A stretch of 17,354 nt of DNA, taken from the NCBI GenBank assembly GCA_964425255.1, contig CAYRMV010000068.1, forward strand, positions 1 through 17,354, in the 5' to 3' direction. Below, in pieces: positions 1 through 6,987 of the stretch. A model generated the notes under the pieces. That model had not been told where the DNA came from, searched no databases, and saw only the letters and a program-made list of their open reading frames with translations. The position numbers and the translations under genes are program-made. This DNA comes from CAYRMV01 sp964425255 (GTDB lineage Bacteria > Bacteroidota > Bacteroidia > Flavobacteriales_D > Crocinitomicaceae). Each line of letters begins with the position of its first letter. Within the stretch, counting starts at the first letter, position 1.

Positions 1-183
1 ACTGCATATAACCGTTTGCGTGAAAATGCAAAAAACGGTTTGGCTGTTGTACCAGTAGATCGCGATTCTTGTGGAGGTTGTTTCAACAAAATTCCACCTC
101 AACGTCAATTGGATATCCAAGCAAAACGTAAAGTGATTGTTTGTGAACATTGCGGACGTATCTTGGTTCCTTCAGAAGAGTAA
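1..183 (+). CDS. C4-type zinc ribbon protein, 3' end only
   Basis: The reading frame is open from the first base of the window and stops with TAA at 181-183, giving the last 60 residues of a protein whose start lies outside. Two CxxC pairs are visible (C24-C27 and C48-C51 of the fragment; motifs SCGGC and CEHCGR), separated by a stretch containing IPPQRQ. This is the C-terminal zinc ribbon of the DUF164/COG1579 family, in which a long N-terminal coiled coil normally precedes the ribbon; the coiled coil is not visible here. The family is thought to bind nucleic acid or proteins, but no precise role can be read from the fragment. The gene is followed by a clear intrinsic terminator, so it ends its transcription unit. 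Confidence 0.85.
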   Translation, partial: TAYNRLRENAKNGLAVVPVDRDSCGGCFNKIPPQRQLDIQAKRKVIVCEHCGRILVPSEE

Positions 184-209
184 TTTTCAGATAAAATATA
201 CAATACATT

Positions 210-244
210 AAGTCATTTCAGTTTCGATTGAAATGACTTTTTTT
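210..244 (+). terminator. Intrinsic terminator after the zinc-ribbon gene
   Basis: A perfect 11-bp stem (AAGTCATTTCA at 210-220 and TGAAATGACTT at 229-239) with an 8-base loop runs into an uninterrupted T tract to 244. It lies 26 bases after the upstream stop codon and only 13 bases before the next start codon. Confidence 0.85.
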
Positions 245-245
245 A

Positions 246-253
246 TACATTTA
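246..253 (+). promoter_or_regulatory. Possible -7 box (TACATTTA) for the CoA-binding gene
   Basis: TACATTTA matches the Bacteroidota -7 consensus TAnnTTTG at all fixed bases except the last. It sits directly after the terminator T tract and 4 bases before the ATG, so it would give a leaderless mRNA. No good -33 element is visible, so this is a weak call. Confidence 0.3.
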
Positions 254-257
254 AAGT

Positions 258-623
258 ATGAAAAGTAAAAAAACATTGGTTATTGGAGCAAGTGAAAAAC
301 CAGATCGTTATGCATTCAAAGCGATCACAATGCTTCGCACACATGGACATCAAGTGATTGCTTTTGGTCAAAGACCAGGAAAAGTAGCAGATGTTACTTT
401 TGAAACGACTTGGAATCCTCTTTGGGAAGTTGATACTGTTACGCTTTATATCAATCCAACGGTACAAGAAAAATACGAGCAATTGATTTTAGATCTACAA
501 CCAAAACGCGTTTTGTTTAATCCAGGAACAGAAAATCGTATCTTTGCAGAAAAATTACAAGAAGCTGGAATTGAAACAGAAGAAGCATGTACGCTTGTTT
601 TGTTATCAATTGGTCAGTATTAA
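258..623 (+). CDS. CoA-binding (Rossmann) domain protein, YccU-like
   Basis: This 121-residue protein is a stand-alone CoA_binding domain, the same fold as the N-terminal part of succinyl-CoA ligase alpha. An N-terminal strand and nucleotide-binding loop (KTLVIGASEKPDRYA, residues 5-19) opens it. HGHQVIAFGQRPGKV follows at about residues 29-43, then TLYINPTVQ and VLFNPGTEN; the NPGTEN motif is typical of YccU-type proteins. The length matches the family (about 120-140 residues). There is no catalytic domain, so the protein probably binds CoA or an acyl-CoA in the cytoplasm, but its role is unknown. The ATG at 258 follows the terminator closely. The DUF1569 gene begins 22 bases after the stop, so the two are probably co-transcribed. 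Confidence 0.88.
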   Translation: MKSKKTLVIGASEKPDRYAFKAITMLRTHGHQVIAFGQRPGKVADVTFETTWNPLWEVDTVTLYINPTVQEKYEQLILDLQPKRVLFNPGTENRIFAEKLQEAGIETEEACTLVLLSIGQY

Positions 624-645
624 AATTCACTGTAAAAAAAGTTCT

Positions 646-1116
646 ATGTCAGGTTCAATTAAATTTCCGTCTGTATTTGACCAAGAAGTGTCAAGTCAAA
701 TTATTCTACGAATTCAGTCACTTACAACTGAATCCAAACCGATGTGGGGTAAAATGTCTGTAAGCCAAATGCTTGCTCATTGTTCAGTTACATACGAAAT
801 GGTATATACGGACAAACATCCCAAACCGAATTTCTTTCTCGGAATGATATTAAAAGCATTTGTAAAACCGCTTGTTATTGGAGATAAATTATACAAGAAA
901 AGTTCGCAAACAGCCCCAGCGTTTTTAATCACCGATGAGCGCGATTTGGAACAAGAACGCACGAAATTAATTGAATACATCCAACGTGCACAAAAAGATG
1001 GAATTGCCTTTTTTGAGGGGAAAGCTTCCAATTCGTTTGGTAAACTTTCTGCCAATGAATGGAATACGATGTTTTACAAGCATTTAGATCATCATTTGAC
1101 TCAATTTGGCGTTTAA
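646..1116 (+). CDS. DUF1569 family protein (DinB-like fold)
   Basis: I start this 156-residue protein at the ATG at 646, because the frame remains open upstream only by running inside the preceding gene. The sequence has the DUF1569 pattern: MWGKMSVSQMLAHC at residues 33-46 and WNTMFYKHLDHHLTQFG at 139-155. In the DinB/YfiT superfamily of four-helix bundles, three histidines bind a divalent metal; H45, H146 and H149/H150 are the likely ligands here. DinB-like proteins often act as thiol-dependent transferases or in detoxification, but the substrate of DUF1569 members is not known. The gene follows the CoA-binding gene by 22 bases and is probably in its operon. No terminator is seen behind it. 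Confidence 0.85.
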   Translation: MSGSIKFPSVFDQEVSSQIILRIQSLTTESKPMWGKMSVSQMLAHCSVTYEMVYTDKHPKPNFFLGMILKAFVKPLVIGDKLYKKSSQTAPAFLITDERDLEQERTKLIEYIQRAQKDGIAFFEGKASNSFGKLSANEWNTMFYKHLDHHLTQFGV

Positions 1117-1150
1117 AAACACACAAATAATTGATAAAATGAACTTTTTG

Positions 1151-1165
1151 GTACAAGTCTTGTAC
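1151..1165. promoter_or_regulatory. Perfect 15-base palindrome upstream of the SIMPL gene
   Basis: GTACAAG-T-CTTGTAC is a perfect 7-bp inverted repeat around one central base, 23 bases ahead of the ATG at 1189. Its form suits a site for a dimeric transcription factor. It is too short and lacks a T tract, so it is not a terminator. No known regulator is assigned. Confidence 0.4.
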
Positions 1166-1188
1166 AGAAAAATATAAAATCAGAGAAA

Positions 1189-1905
1189 ATGAAAAAAGGA
1201 ATCTTACTTATTGCTTTTGGCTTATTCGGGGTAGCAAGTCAAGCACAGCAAACGATTACAAACAAAACAGAACCGAGCATTGAAGTGACTGGTTTTGCGG
1301 AGAAGGAAATTGTTCCAGATGAAATTTATATTTCGATTCAGTTGAAAGAACGCAACGAAGATAGAACCAAGTTAACCATTGAAAAGCAAGAAACGGATTT
1401 GAAAAAAGCCTTGCAGTCGATTGGTATTTCGTTAGAAAATTTGTCACTTTCCGATGCAAATGCAGATTACGTAAAAGTAAAGTGGAATTCAAAGGAAGTA
1501 ATTACACGCAAAAATTACACTTTGAAAGTTTCAACTGCAACAGAAGTAGGAAAAGTATACGAACAGTTGGAGAAATTAGGGATACAGGATGCTTACATTG
1601 CACGAGTTGATCATTCTAAATTGGAACAGTTTAAGAAAGATATTCAAGTGGATGCGATCAAAAATGCAAAAGAAAAAGCAGATTATTTGCTTGGCGCTTT
1701 GGGCGAAAAAACAGGACGACCTTTGTCTATCAATGAAAATTTCAATCAATATCAGCCGGTTTATACAACATTGGAAAGACAGCAAGGAGTTTATAAGTTC
1801 TCAGAGTCAGGCTTTGTAGGTTCAAGTGACAAATCACAAGAGATTGAGTTTCAAAAAATCAAATTGCAAGCGAATATCTACGTGCGATTTGAAATCAAGC
1901 CATAA
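1189..1905 (+). CDS. SIMPL-domain (DUF541) secreted protein
   Basis: This 238-residue protein carries an N-terminal signal peptide (basic MKKG, hydrophobic core, likely cleavage after ASQAQ at about residue 20), so it should be exported to the periplasm or outer membrane. The mature part begins with PSIEVTGFAEKEIVPDE (about residues 29-45), the hallmark opening of the SIMPL/DUF541 domain, which also appears in the E. coli periplasmic protein YggE. The repeated beta-alpha pattern, the central AKEKADYLLGALGEKTGRPL (about 160-179) and the strand-rich C-terminus (IKLQANIYVRFEI) agree. YggE-type proteins have been linked to oxidative or envelope stress, but no biochemical activity is established. 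The gene has its own upstream region with a palindrome and ends at a strong terminator. Confidence 0.9.
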   Translation: MKKGILLIAFGLFGVASQAQQTITNKTEPSIEVTGFAEKEIVPDEIYISIQLKERNEDRTKLTIEKQETDLKKALQSIGISLENLSLSDANADYVKVKWNSKEVITRKNYTLKVSTATEVGKVYEQLEKLGIQDAYIARVDHSKLEQFKKDIQVDAIKNAKEKADYLLGALGEKTGRPLSINENFNQYQPVYTTLERQQGVYKFSESGFVGSSDKSQEIEFQKIKLQANIYVRFEIKP

Positions 1906-1928
1906 TTTTGCGCATAAAAATTTGATTT

Positions 1929-1965
1929 AAGGGCGATTCATTTTTGTTGAATCGCCCTTTTTTAG
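1929..1965. terminator. Intrinsic terminator, possibly bidirectional
   Basis: A perfect 12-bp stem (AAGGGCGATTCA at 1929-1940 with TGAATCGCCCTT at 1948-1959), a 7-base loop and a following T tract end the SIMPL gene on the plus strand. On the minus strand the hairpin is followed by a T-rich stretch, so it can also end the converging glmM operon, whose stop codon is 11 bases away. Confidence 0.85.
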
Positions 1966-1975
1966 TTTTATTTGT

Positions 1976-3361
1976 TTAAAGAGTTCCCTTGATTTCTTCT
2001 ACAATGCGAAGAGCGAGTTCGTTTGCTTTTGTTTCGTTTACACTTTCTGCATAAATGCGAATGATAGGTTCTGTGTTGCTTTTTCGTAAATGTACCCACT
2101 CGTTAGCAATGTAAATTTTGACACCATCGGTTGTATCTACTTCTTCGTGCGCATAATTACTCGCCATTTTTGCCAAAACAGCATCAACATCTATTTCTGG
2201 AGTTAATTCAATTTTGTTTTTAGAAATGGTATAAGTAGGGAAGAAGTCACGCAACTGACTTGCAGTCAATTTCATTTTTGCTAAGTGAGTTAAAAACAAA
2301 GCAACCCCAACCAAGGCATCACGACCGTAATGAAGTTCTGGGTAAATAACACCACCATTTCCTTCACCACCAATGATTGCCTGTACAGCTTTCATTTTTT
2401 CAACCACATTTACTTCACCAACTGCTGCTGCATAGTATTTTTGACCTTTAGCTTCAGTGATATCTCGCAAAGCACGTGTACTGGATAAATTAGATACGGT
2501 TGCTCCAGGAGTGTGATTCAAAACATAATCGGAAACAGCTACCAAAGTGTATTCTTCCCCAAACATGCTTCCATCTTCGCAAACCATAGCTAATCGGTCA
2601 ACATCAGGATCTACTGTGATTCCTAAATCTGCATTCGTTTCCTTGATTTTATCTGCCAAATCAGTCAAGTGCTCTGGCAATGGCTCTGGATTGTGAGGGA
2701 AATGACCTGTTGGTTCACAATACAATTCAACAACATCATTCACACCTAGTTTTTTCAATAATTTAGGTATGACGATTCCTCCTGTTGAATTAACGGCATC
2801 GACAACAATCTTAAAATTCGCATTTTCGATGGCTACTTTGTCCACCAAAGGGAGATTTAACACCGCTTCGATGTGTTTGTCGATGTAAGAATCGTCGTAA
2901 GAAATGGTACCTAAATCGTCTACTTCTGCAAAAGTAAATGCGTCTTTTGAAGCGATATCTAATATCGTTTCACCTTCTTTTCCAGAGATAAATTCACCTT
3001 TGCTGTTCAATAATTTAAGTGCATTCCATTGTTTAGGATTGTGGCTTGCAGTCAAAATGATACCACCATGTGCATTTTCCATAGGAACAGCAACTTCAAC
3101 AGTTGGTGTGGTTGACAAGCCCAAATCTAGTACGTCAATCCCCAATCCGATTAATGTTGAACTCACTAAATTGGAAATCATTGCGCCAGACAAGCGGGCA
3201 TCACGTCCGATTACGACACGTAATTTTTGATTTGGATTGACACTTTTGAGCCAAGTTCCGTATGCAGCAGCAAATTTTACTGCATCAACAGGAGTTAAAT
3301 TTTGATCGACTGCACCTCCGATGGTACCGCGGATTCCTGAAATGGATTTGATTAAGGTCAT
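1976..3361 (-). CDS. glmM: Phosphoglucosamine mutase (alpha-D-phosphohexomutase)
   Basis: This cytoplasmic enzyme interconverts glucosamine-6-phosphate and glucosamine-1-phosphate on the path to UDP-GlcNAc for peptidoglycan and LPS. All four phosphohexomutase signatures are present in 461 residues. The active-site serine loop is TASHNP (S106 is the phosphoserine). The Mg-binding loop is DPDVDR (D251, D253, D255, R256). The sugar-recognition loop is GEGNGG at 332-337, and the phosphate-binding loop RKSNTEPIIR lies at 426-435. The length suits the Bacteroidota form. It is the last gene of a minus-strand operon, 12 bases after ribH. Phosphohexomutases are hard to separate by sequence, and a phosphomannomutase or dual role cannot be excluded, but GlmM is the usual assignment for this Bacteroidota clade. 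Confidence 0.9.
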   Translation of the reverse strand: MTLIKSISGIRGTIGGAVDQNLTPVDAVKFAAAYGTWLKSVNPNQKLRVVIGRDARLSGAMISNLVSSTLIGLGIDVLDLGLSTTPTVEVAVPMENAHGGIILTASHNPKQWNALKLLNSKGEFISGKEGETILDIASKDAFTFAEVDDLGTISYDDSYIDKHIEAVLNLPLVDKVAIENANFKIVVDAVNSTGGIVIPKLLKKLGVNDVVELYCEPTGHFPHNPEPLPEHLTDLADKIKETNADLGITVDPDVDRLAMVCEDGSMFGEEYTLVAVSDYVLNHTPGATVSNLSSTRALRDITEAKGQKYYAAAVGEVNVVEKMKAVQAIIGGEGNGGVIYPELHYGRDALVGVALFLTHLAKMKLTASQLRDFFPTYTISKNKIELTPEIDVDAVLAKMASNYAHEEVDTTDGVKIYIANEWVHLRKSNTEPIIRIYAESVNETKANELALRIVEEIKGTL

Positions 3362-3373
3362 TTTTTCAGTGTA

Positions 3374-3868
3374 TTAAAGTTCAAAACTCTTTTTCAATGC
3401 GATCATTTTCATACAAGCAATAGCACATTCAGTCCCTTTGTTTCCATGAATTCCCCCTGATCGATCGATACTTTGTTGAATTGTATTGTCTGTTAACAAA
3501 CAAAATGAGACAGGTGAATTGTATTCCAAGTTCACTTGCATGATTCCTTCTGTAGCTCCTTGACAAACAAAGTCGAAGTGACGTGTTTCGCCTTGAATAA
3601 CGACTCCAATGGCAATTATGCCATCTACATCGGTATTGTCGAGCATCATTTGACAACCAAGCGGTAATTCAAATGCACCTGGTACCCAGCGAATCAATAT
3701 ATTTTCTTCTGGAACTCCATTTTCTAACAAAGCTTTTTTGGCACCTGCTAACAAATTTGAAGTGATGGAATCGTTCCATTCAGAAACAACAATGCCGACT
3801 TTAAAATCGGCACCGTTAGGAACATCTTCTTTCGAATAGTTCGATAAATTTTTGTGAATTGTAGCCAC
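3374..3868 (-). CDS. ribH: 6,7-dimethyl-8-ribityllumazine synthase
   Basis: RibH condenses 5-amino-6-ribitylamino-uracil with 3,4-dihydroxybutanone 4-phosphate, the penultimate step of riboflavin synthesis; it usually assembles into pentamers or icosahedral capsids. The 164-residue protein shows the expected landmarks: the aromatic substrate-stacking residue W31 in VSEWND, the loop VPGAFELPL at 62-70, the segment GETRHFDF at 93-100 with the catalytic H97, and the C-terminal LTDNTIQQSIDR and HGNKG (141-145) that bind phosphate. The gene starts 3 bases after the TPR gene and ends 12 bases before glmM, so it is co-transcribed with both. No FMN riboswitch is seen nearby. Confidence 0.95.
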   Translation of the reverse strand: MATIHKNLSNYSKEDVPNGADFKVGIVVSEWNDSITSNLLAGAKKALLENGVPEENILIRWVPGAFELPLGCQMMLDNTDVDGIIAIGVVIQGETRHFDFVCQGATEGIMQVNLEYNSPVSFCLLTDNTIQQSIDRSGGIHGNKGTECAIACMKMIALKKSFEL

Positions 3869-3871
3869 TTT

Positions 3872-4510
3872 TTATTTTTTAGTAACGTTCACACGAGCGA
3901 TATATTTGTCAATTGACTTCATATCACCGAATTGTTTGAATTCGTTTTTGATTCGTGTGTATAATTCGTTTGCTTGTTCAAAGTCTTTCATCTCCTCAGC
4001 AACCAATGCCGCTTTAAACAAAAATTCAGGAGTTGTTTTTTCGTTTTCATCTGCATCAGCAGCCTCTAAATATAAATCTAGTGCTTTTTCGTAGTTTTTC
4101 ATTTCTGAATAACAGTCTCCTTGTAAACCGATCGTGTAAATGCGAACATACGTGTCACGAACTTTTACACCTTCCAATAATTCCAAGGCTTTTTTGTATT
4201 CACCTTTGTTCATGAATTGACGAGCAAGGGTAAATTGTGCGTTTTCACCTCCTTTTTTCCCATCGTATTTTTTTACAACAGGCTCTAATTCTTCAATTGC
4301 ACGATCCGTAGAATCTTTAGCTGCATAGTTCAAACCAGGATATAAAGCTTCGTTTGACTTTTCTTCAGCAGGTTTAAATACAAATTGTTTGTAAGCAAAA
4401 TAACCTAACACTAACACCAAAACAGAACCCACACCAATTGTGATGAAACGCAATTGTTTGTTTGATTTAAATTGTTCTTTTAATTCTTTTCCTGATAAAT
4501 TTTCTAACAT
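3872..4510 (-). CDS. Membrane-anchored TPR protein
   Basis: The protein has 212 residues from the ATG at 4510. The frame stays open upstream to 4600, but the extension is low-complexity (lysine-rich) and contains the promoter -7 box, so I reject it. After a short cytoplasmic N-terminus (MLENLSGKEL), one transmembrane segment covers about residues 21-42. The periplasmic part has TPR-like helix pairs, clearest at about 90-112 (FTLARQFMNKGEYKKALELL), 127-150 (GDCYSEMKNYEKALDLYLEA) and 165-190. This layout resembles the YfgM-type translocon-associated TPR proteins, although orthology is not shown. It leads the operon with ribH and glmM. I recall TPR genes next to ribH in other Bacteroidota, but the functional link is unknown. 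Confidence 0.82.
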   Translation of the reverse strand: MLENLSGKELKEQFKSNKQLRFITIGVGSVLVLVLGYFAYKQFVFKPAEEKSNEALYPGLNYAAKDSTDRAIEELEPVVKKYDGKKGGENAQFTLARQFMNKGEYKKALELLEGVKVRDTYVRIYTIGLQGDCYSEMKNYEKALDLYLEAADADENEKTTPEFLFKAALVAEEMKDFEQANELYTRIKNEFKQFGDMKSIDKYIARVNVTKK

Positions 4511-4529
4511 CTTTGCAATTTTAGCGATG

Positions 4530-4537
4530 CAAAAATA
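4530..4537 (-). promoter_or_regulatory. -7 box for the TPR-ribH-glmM operon
   Basis: On the minus strand this reads TATTTTTG, a perfect match to the Bacteroidota TAnnTTTG -7 element, 19 bases ahead of the ATG at 4510. No clear TTG -33 element is seen upstream; instead a long A tract and two copies of CTGTGGGAT lie there. Confidence 0.6.
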
Positions 4538-4549
4538 ATTTTTTTTTTC

Positions 4550-4582
4550 ATCCCACAGTCTTTTTTTCTTTTTATCCCACAG
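4550..4582 (-). repeat. Direct repeat of CTGTGGGAT upstream of the TPR operon
   Basis: The nonamer CTGTGGGAT (minus strand) occurs at 4574-4582 and again at 4550-4558, a 24-base period with A-rich DNA between and after. It lies about 13-45 bases upstream of the -7 box, a suitable place for an activator binding two turns of the helix, but it could equally be a small tandem duplication. Confidence 0.4.
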
Positions 4583-4684
4583 AAAGATACCAACAACCAT
4601 GTCTGAATAAGTTTTAAATGAACAATAATAAGTTCACGTAAGCAAGAAAATTCAATTGAAACAGTTTAATCCATGCAAATTTTA

Positions 4685-4692
4685 TAGTTTTG
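4685..4692 (+). promoter_or_regulatory. -7 box for the aminotransferase operon
   Basis: TAGTTTTG is a perfect TAnnTTTG match ending 21 bases before the ATG at 4714. A TTGAA sequence begins at 4656, 26 bases from the box, which is longer than the roughly 20-base spacing usual for the Bacteroidota -33 element. Confidence 0.6.
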
Positions 4693-4713
4693 TATTTTAT
4701 CAAAATCAAAAAG

Positions 4714-5907
4714 ATGATTCAATTATCAGATCGTATTAATGCAATGGAGGAGTCTGCTACTTTGGCGATGTCACGTATTTCGCGTGAATTAAAAGCACAA
4801 GGGAAAGACATTATTTCGTTGAGTTTGGGGGAACCGGATTTTTTTACACCGGATTTCATCAAACAAGCGGCGAAGGAAGCGATGGATCAGAATTACACGA
4901 CTTATACGCCTGTTTCTGGTTACGATGATTTGAGAGAAAGTATTTCAAGAAAATTTCTTCGTGACAACGGACTCACATATACAAAAGATCAAATTGTCGT
5001 TTCAACAGGAGCAAAACAATCCATTGCGAATGTGGTAATGAGTTGCATCAATCCTGGTGATGAAGTAATTATTCCTGCTCCGTATTGGGTCTCCTACATG
5101 GAGATTGTCAAATTAGCGGAAGGAAAATCAATCGTTGTTCATGCTGGAATTGAGACTGATTTTAAAATTACAGCTGAGCAACTTGAAGCTGCAATAACGC
5201 CAAAAACGCGCATGATGATTTTTTCAACACCTTGTAATCCAACTGGTTCGGTGTATACGAAAGAAGAATTAAAGTCTTTGGCAAATGTTATTGTTAAATA
5301 TCCCAATTTAGTGGTGATTTCGGATGAAATTTACGAACACATTAATTTTATTGGGAAACACGAAAGTTTGGCTCAATTCGATGAGATTTACAATCAAGTA
5401 GTGACTATAAACGGTGTGTCAAAAGCTTGGGCGATGACAGGTTGGAGACTTGGTTTTATTGGGGCACCCAAAGTGATTGCGGATGCTTGTAATAAAATTC
5501 AAGGACAATTTACTTCGGGAACTTGTTCAATTACACAACGTGCGGCTATAGCTGCAATGGATGCTGATCCTTCGGTTTTAAAGGACATGATTTCAGCTTT
5601 CCAAAATCGCCGTGACATGGTGTTAGATCGTTTGAGAGATATGCCTGGAGTAAAAACGAATACACCAACAGGTGCATTTTATGTATTTCCAGATATTTCC
5701 TCTTTTTTCGGTAAAAAATACGGTGAAACAACAATTCAATCTGCTGAAGATTTGTGCATTTATTTGTTAAATGAGGCTTTGGTAGCCTTGGTTACAGGTG
5801 AAGCTTTTGGTGATCCAAATTGTATTCGCATCTCCTATGCCGCATCAGAGGAAACGTTGATGGAAGCAATGACTCGTGTGAAAAATGCTTTAGCAAAATT
5901 GAATTAA
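4714..5907 (+). CDS. PLP-dependent class I aminotransferase (aspartate aminotransferase type)
   Basis: This 397-residue fold-type I enzyme transfers an amino group between an amino acid, most likely aspartate, and 2-oxoglutarate. Key residues are in place: NPTG at 175-178, D204 and Y207 in SDEIYEH for the PLP ring, the PLP Schiff-base lysine K237 in SKAWAMTGWRLGF, and R372 (CIRISYA) for the substrate carboxylate. SLGEPDFFTP near the N-terminus is typical of the AspB/Ib subgroup, which includes aspartate/prephenate aminotransferases. I chose the ATG at 4714 because an earlier in-frame TTG at 4690 lies inside the -7 box. The gene starts a plus-strand run, with the kinase gene 3 bases behind its stop. 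The exact amino-acid preference cannot be decided from sequence. Confidence 0.9.
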   Translation: MIQLSDRINAMEESATLAMSRISRELKAQGKDIISLSLGEPDFFTPDFIKQAAKEAMDQNYTTYTPVSGYDDLRESISRKFLRDNGLTYTKDQIVVSTGAKQSIANVVMSCINPGDEVIIPAPYWVSYMEIVKLAEGKSIVVHAGIETDFKITAEQLEAAITPKTRMMIFSTPCNPTGSVYTKEELKSLANVIVKYPNLVVISDEIYEHINFIGKHESLAQFDEIYNQVVTINGVSKAWAMTGWRLGFIGAPKVIADACNKIQGQFTSGTCSITQRAAIAAMDADPSVLKDMISAFQNRRDMVLDRLRDMPGVKTNTPTGAFYVFPDISSFFGKKYGETTIQSAEDLCIYLLNEALVALVTGEAFGDPNCIRISYAASEETLMEAMTRVKNALAKLN

Positions 5908-5910
5908 TCG

Positions 5911-6906
5911 ATGCATGTAGATCAATTATTTGACGCATTTAAAACCAAGCGAATAGCGGTTTTAGGAGATGTGATGGTCGATGCGTATATGCGTGGAACA
6001 GTCAATCGGATTAGTCCTGAAGCACCGGTTCCCATTGTCAATTTGGCTAAAACAGAAGACAGATTGGGTGGAGCAGCAAACGTAGCGTTGAATTTAGTTT
6101 CGCTGGGAGCACAAGCTGTAATTTGTTCGGTGATTGGTGCTGATGAATATGGAGATAAATTGGTTCATTTACTCGAAGATCAAGGTATTTCAACCGATGG
6201 AATTTGGAAAAGCACTACACGCAAAACGACTGTTAAAACGAGAATAATTGGAAATAACCAACAATTAATTCGCATTGATTCGGAACAAACGAATTTGATT
6301 TCGGAAGAAGAAGAAAATCAGGTGTTACACCAATTGAAAAAATTGATTGAATCGGGCTTAGATGCTTTGATTTTCGAAGATTACAACAAAGGGTTACTTA
6401 CTCCACGTTTAATCAAAGAAGTGATCCAACTCTGTAAAGAAAACAATGTTTTAACAACAGTCGATCCAAAAAAAGATCACTTTTTAAATTACGTCGGGGT
6501 TACTTTGTTTAAGCCCAATTTAAAAGAACTTCGCGATGGTTTGCAAAAGGATATTTCTTTTGAGAACAAACAAGAATTTGAAGGGGCAGTAATAGAATTA
6601 CAAGCGAGATTGAATAATGCGATTTCTTTTGTAACGCTTTCAGAACATGGAGTTTATATTGCTTCATCACAAGAAAAGCATCATGTTCCTGCACATCTTC
6701 GAAACATAGCAGATGTTAGTGGTGCTGGAGATACAGTAATTAGCGTGGCAACCTTGTGTTTGGTTTGCGGATTATCACTTCGTCAAATTGCAGCAATTGC
6801 CAATTTAGCAGGAGGTTTAGTTTGCGAAGAAAGTGGTGTTGTTAGCATACAAAAAGAGTTGCTGAAAAAAGAAATTAAAGAGACAGAGGGAGTGATCATT
6901 GGGTAA
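5911..6906 (+). CDS. rfaE1: D-glycero-beta-D-manno-heptose-7-phosphate kinase (kinase-only HldE/RfaE)
   Basis: This 331-residue PfkB/ribokinase-family enzyme matches the N-terminal half of HldE (RfaE), which phosphorylates heptose-7-phosphate to the 1,7-bisphosphate on the path to ADP-heptose for LPS core. Visible signatures are VLGDVMVDAYMRG (17-29), SPEAPVPI (35-42), GGAANVA (53-59) and the C-terminal SGAGDT, in which D274 is the catalytic base. The protein ends near residue 331, without the adenylyltransferase domain of the bifunctional enzyme, so that step must be encoded elsewhere. It begins 3 bases after the aminotransferase stop, so the two are translationally close. A different sugar kinase specificity within PfkB is possible, but SPEAPVP strongly favours the heptose kinase group. 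Confidence 0.87.
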   Translation: MHVDQLFDAFKTKRIAVLGDVMVDAYMRGTVNRISPEAPVPIVNLAKTEDRLGGAANVALNLVSLGAQAVICSVIGADEYGDKLVHLLEDQGISTDGIWKSTTRKTTVKTRIIGNNQQLIRIDSEQTNLISEEEENQVLHQLKKLIESGLDALIFEDYNKGLLTPRLIKEVIQLCKENNVLTTVDPKKDHFLNYVGVTLFKPNLKELRDGLQKDISFENKQEFEGAVIELQARLNNAISFVTLSEHGVYIASSQEKHHVPAHLRNIADVSGAGDTVISVATLCLVCGLSLRQIAAIANLAGGLVCEESGVVSIQKELLKKEIKETEGVIIG

Positions 6907-6987
6907 ACTTTATCCTCATAAAATTGTTCATTTGACAAAGTGGTTGAAGAAATAAAAAGTAAAGAACTTCAACAGTTACAAGATATC

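Noticed and set aside
544..645. Upstream start for the DUF1569 protein inside the CoA-binding gene
   Set aside because: The extra 34 residues are an out-of-frame reading of the preceding gene; the family's normal length is reached from the ATG at 646.
4511..4600. N-terminal extension of the TPR protein by 30 residues
   Set aside because: The extension is lysine-rich low-complexity sequence, contains the -7 box and a DNA repeat, and the membrane-protein N-terminus is normal from the ATG at 4510.
3869..4713. FMN riboswitch upstream of ribH
   Set aside because: ribH is the second gene of the operon and no conserved RFN-like multi-stem pattern is visible in the leader or gap.
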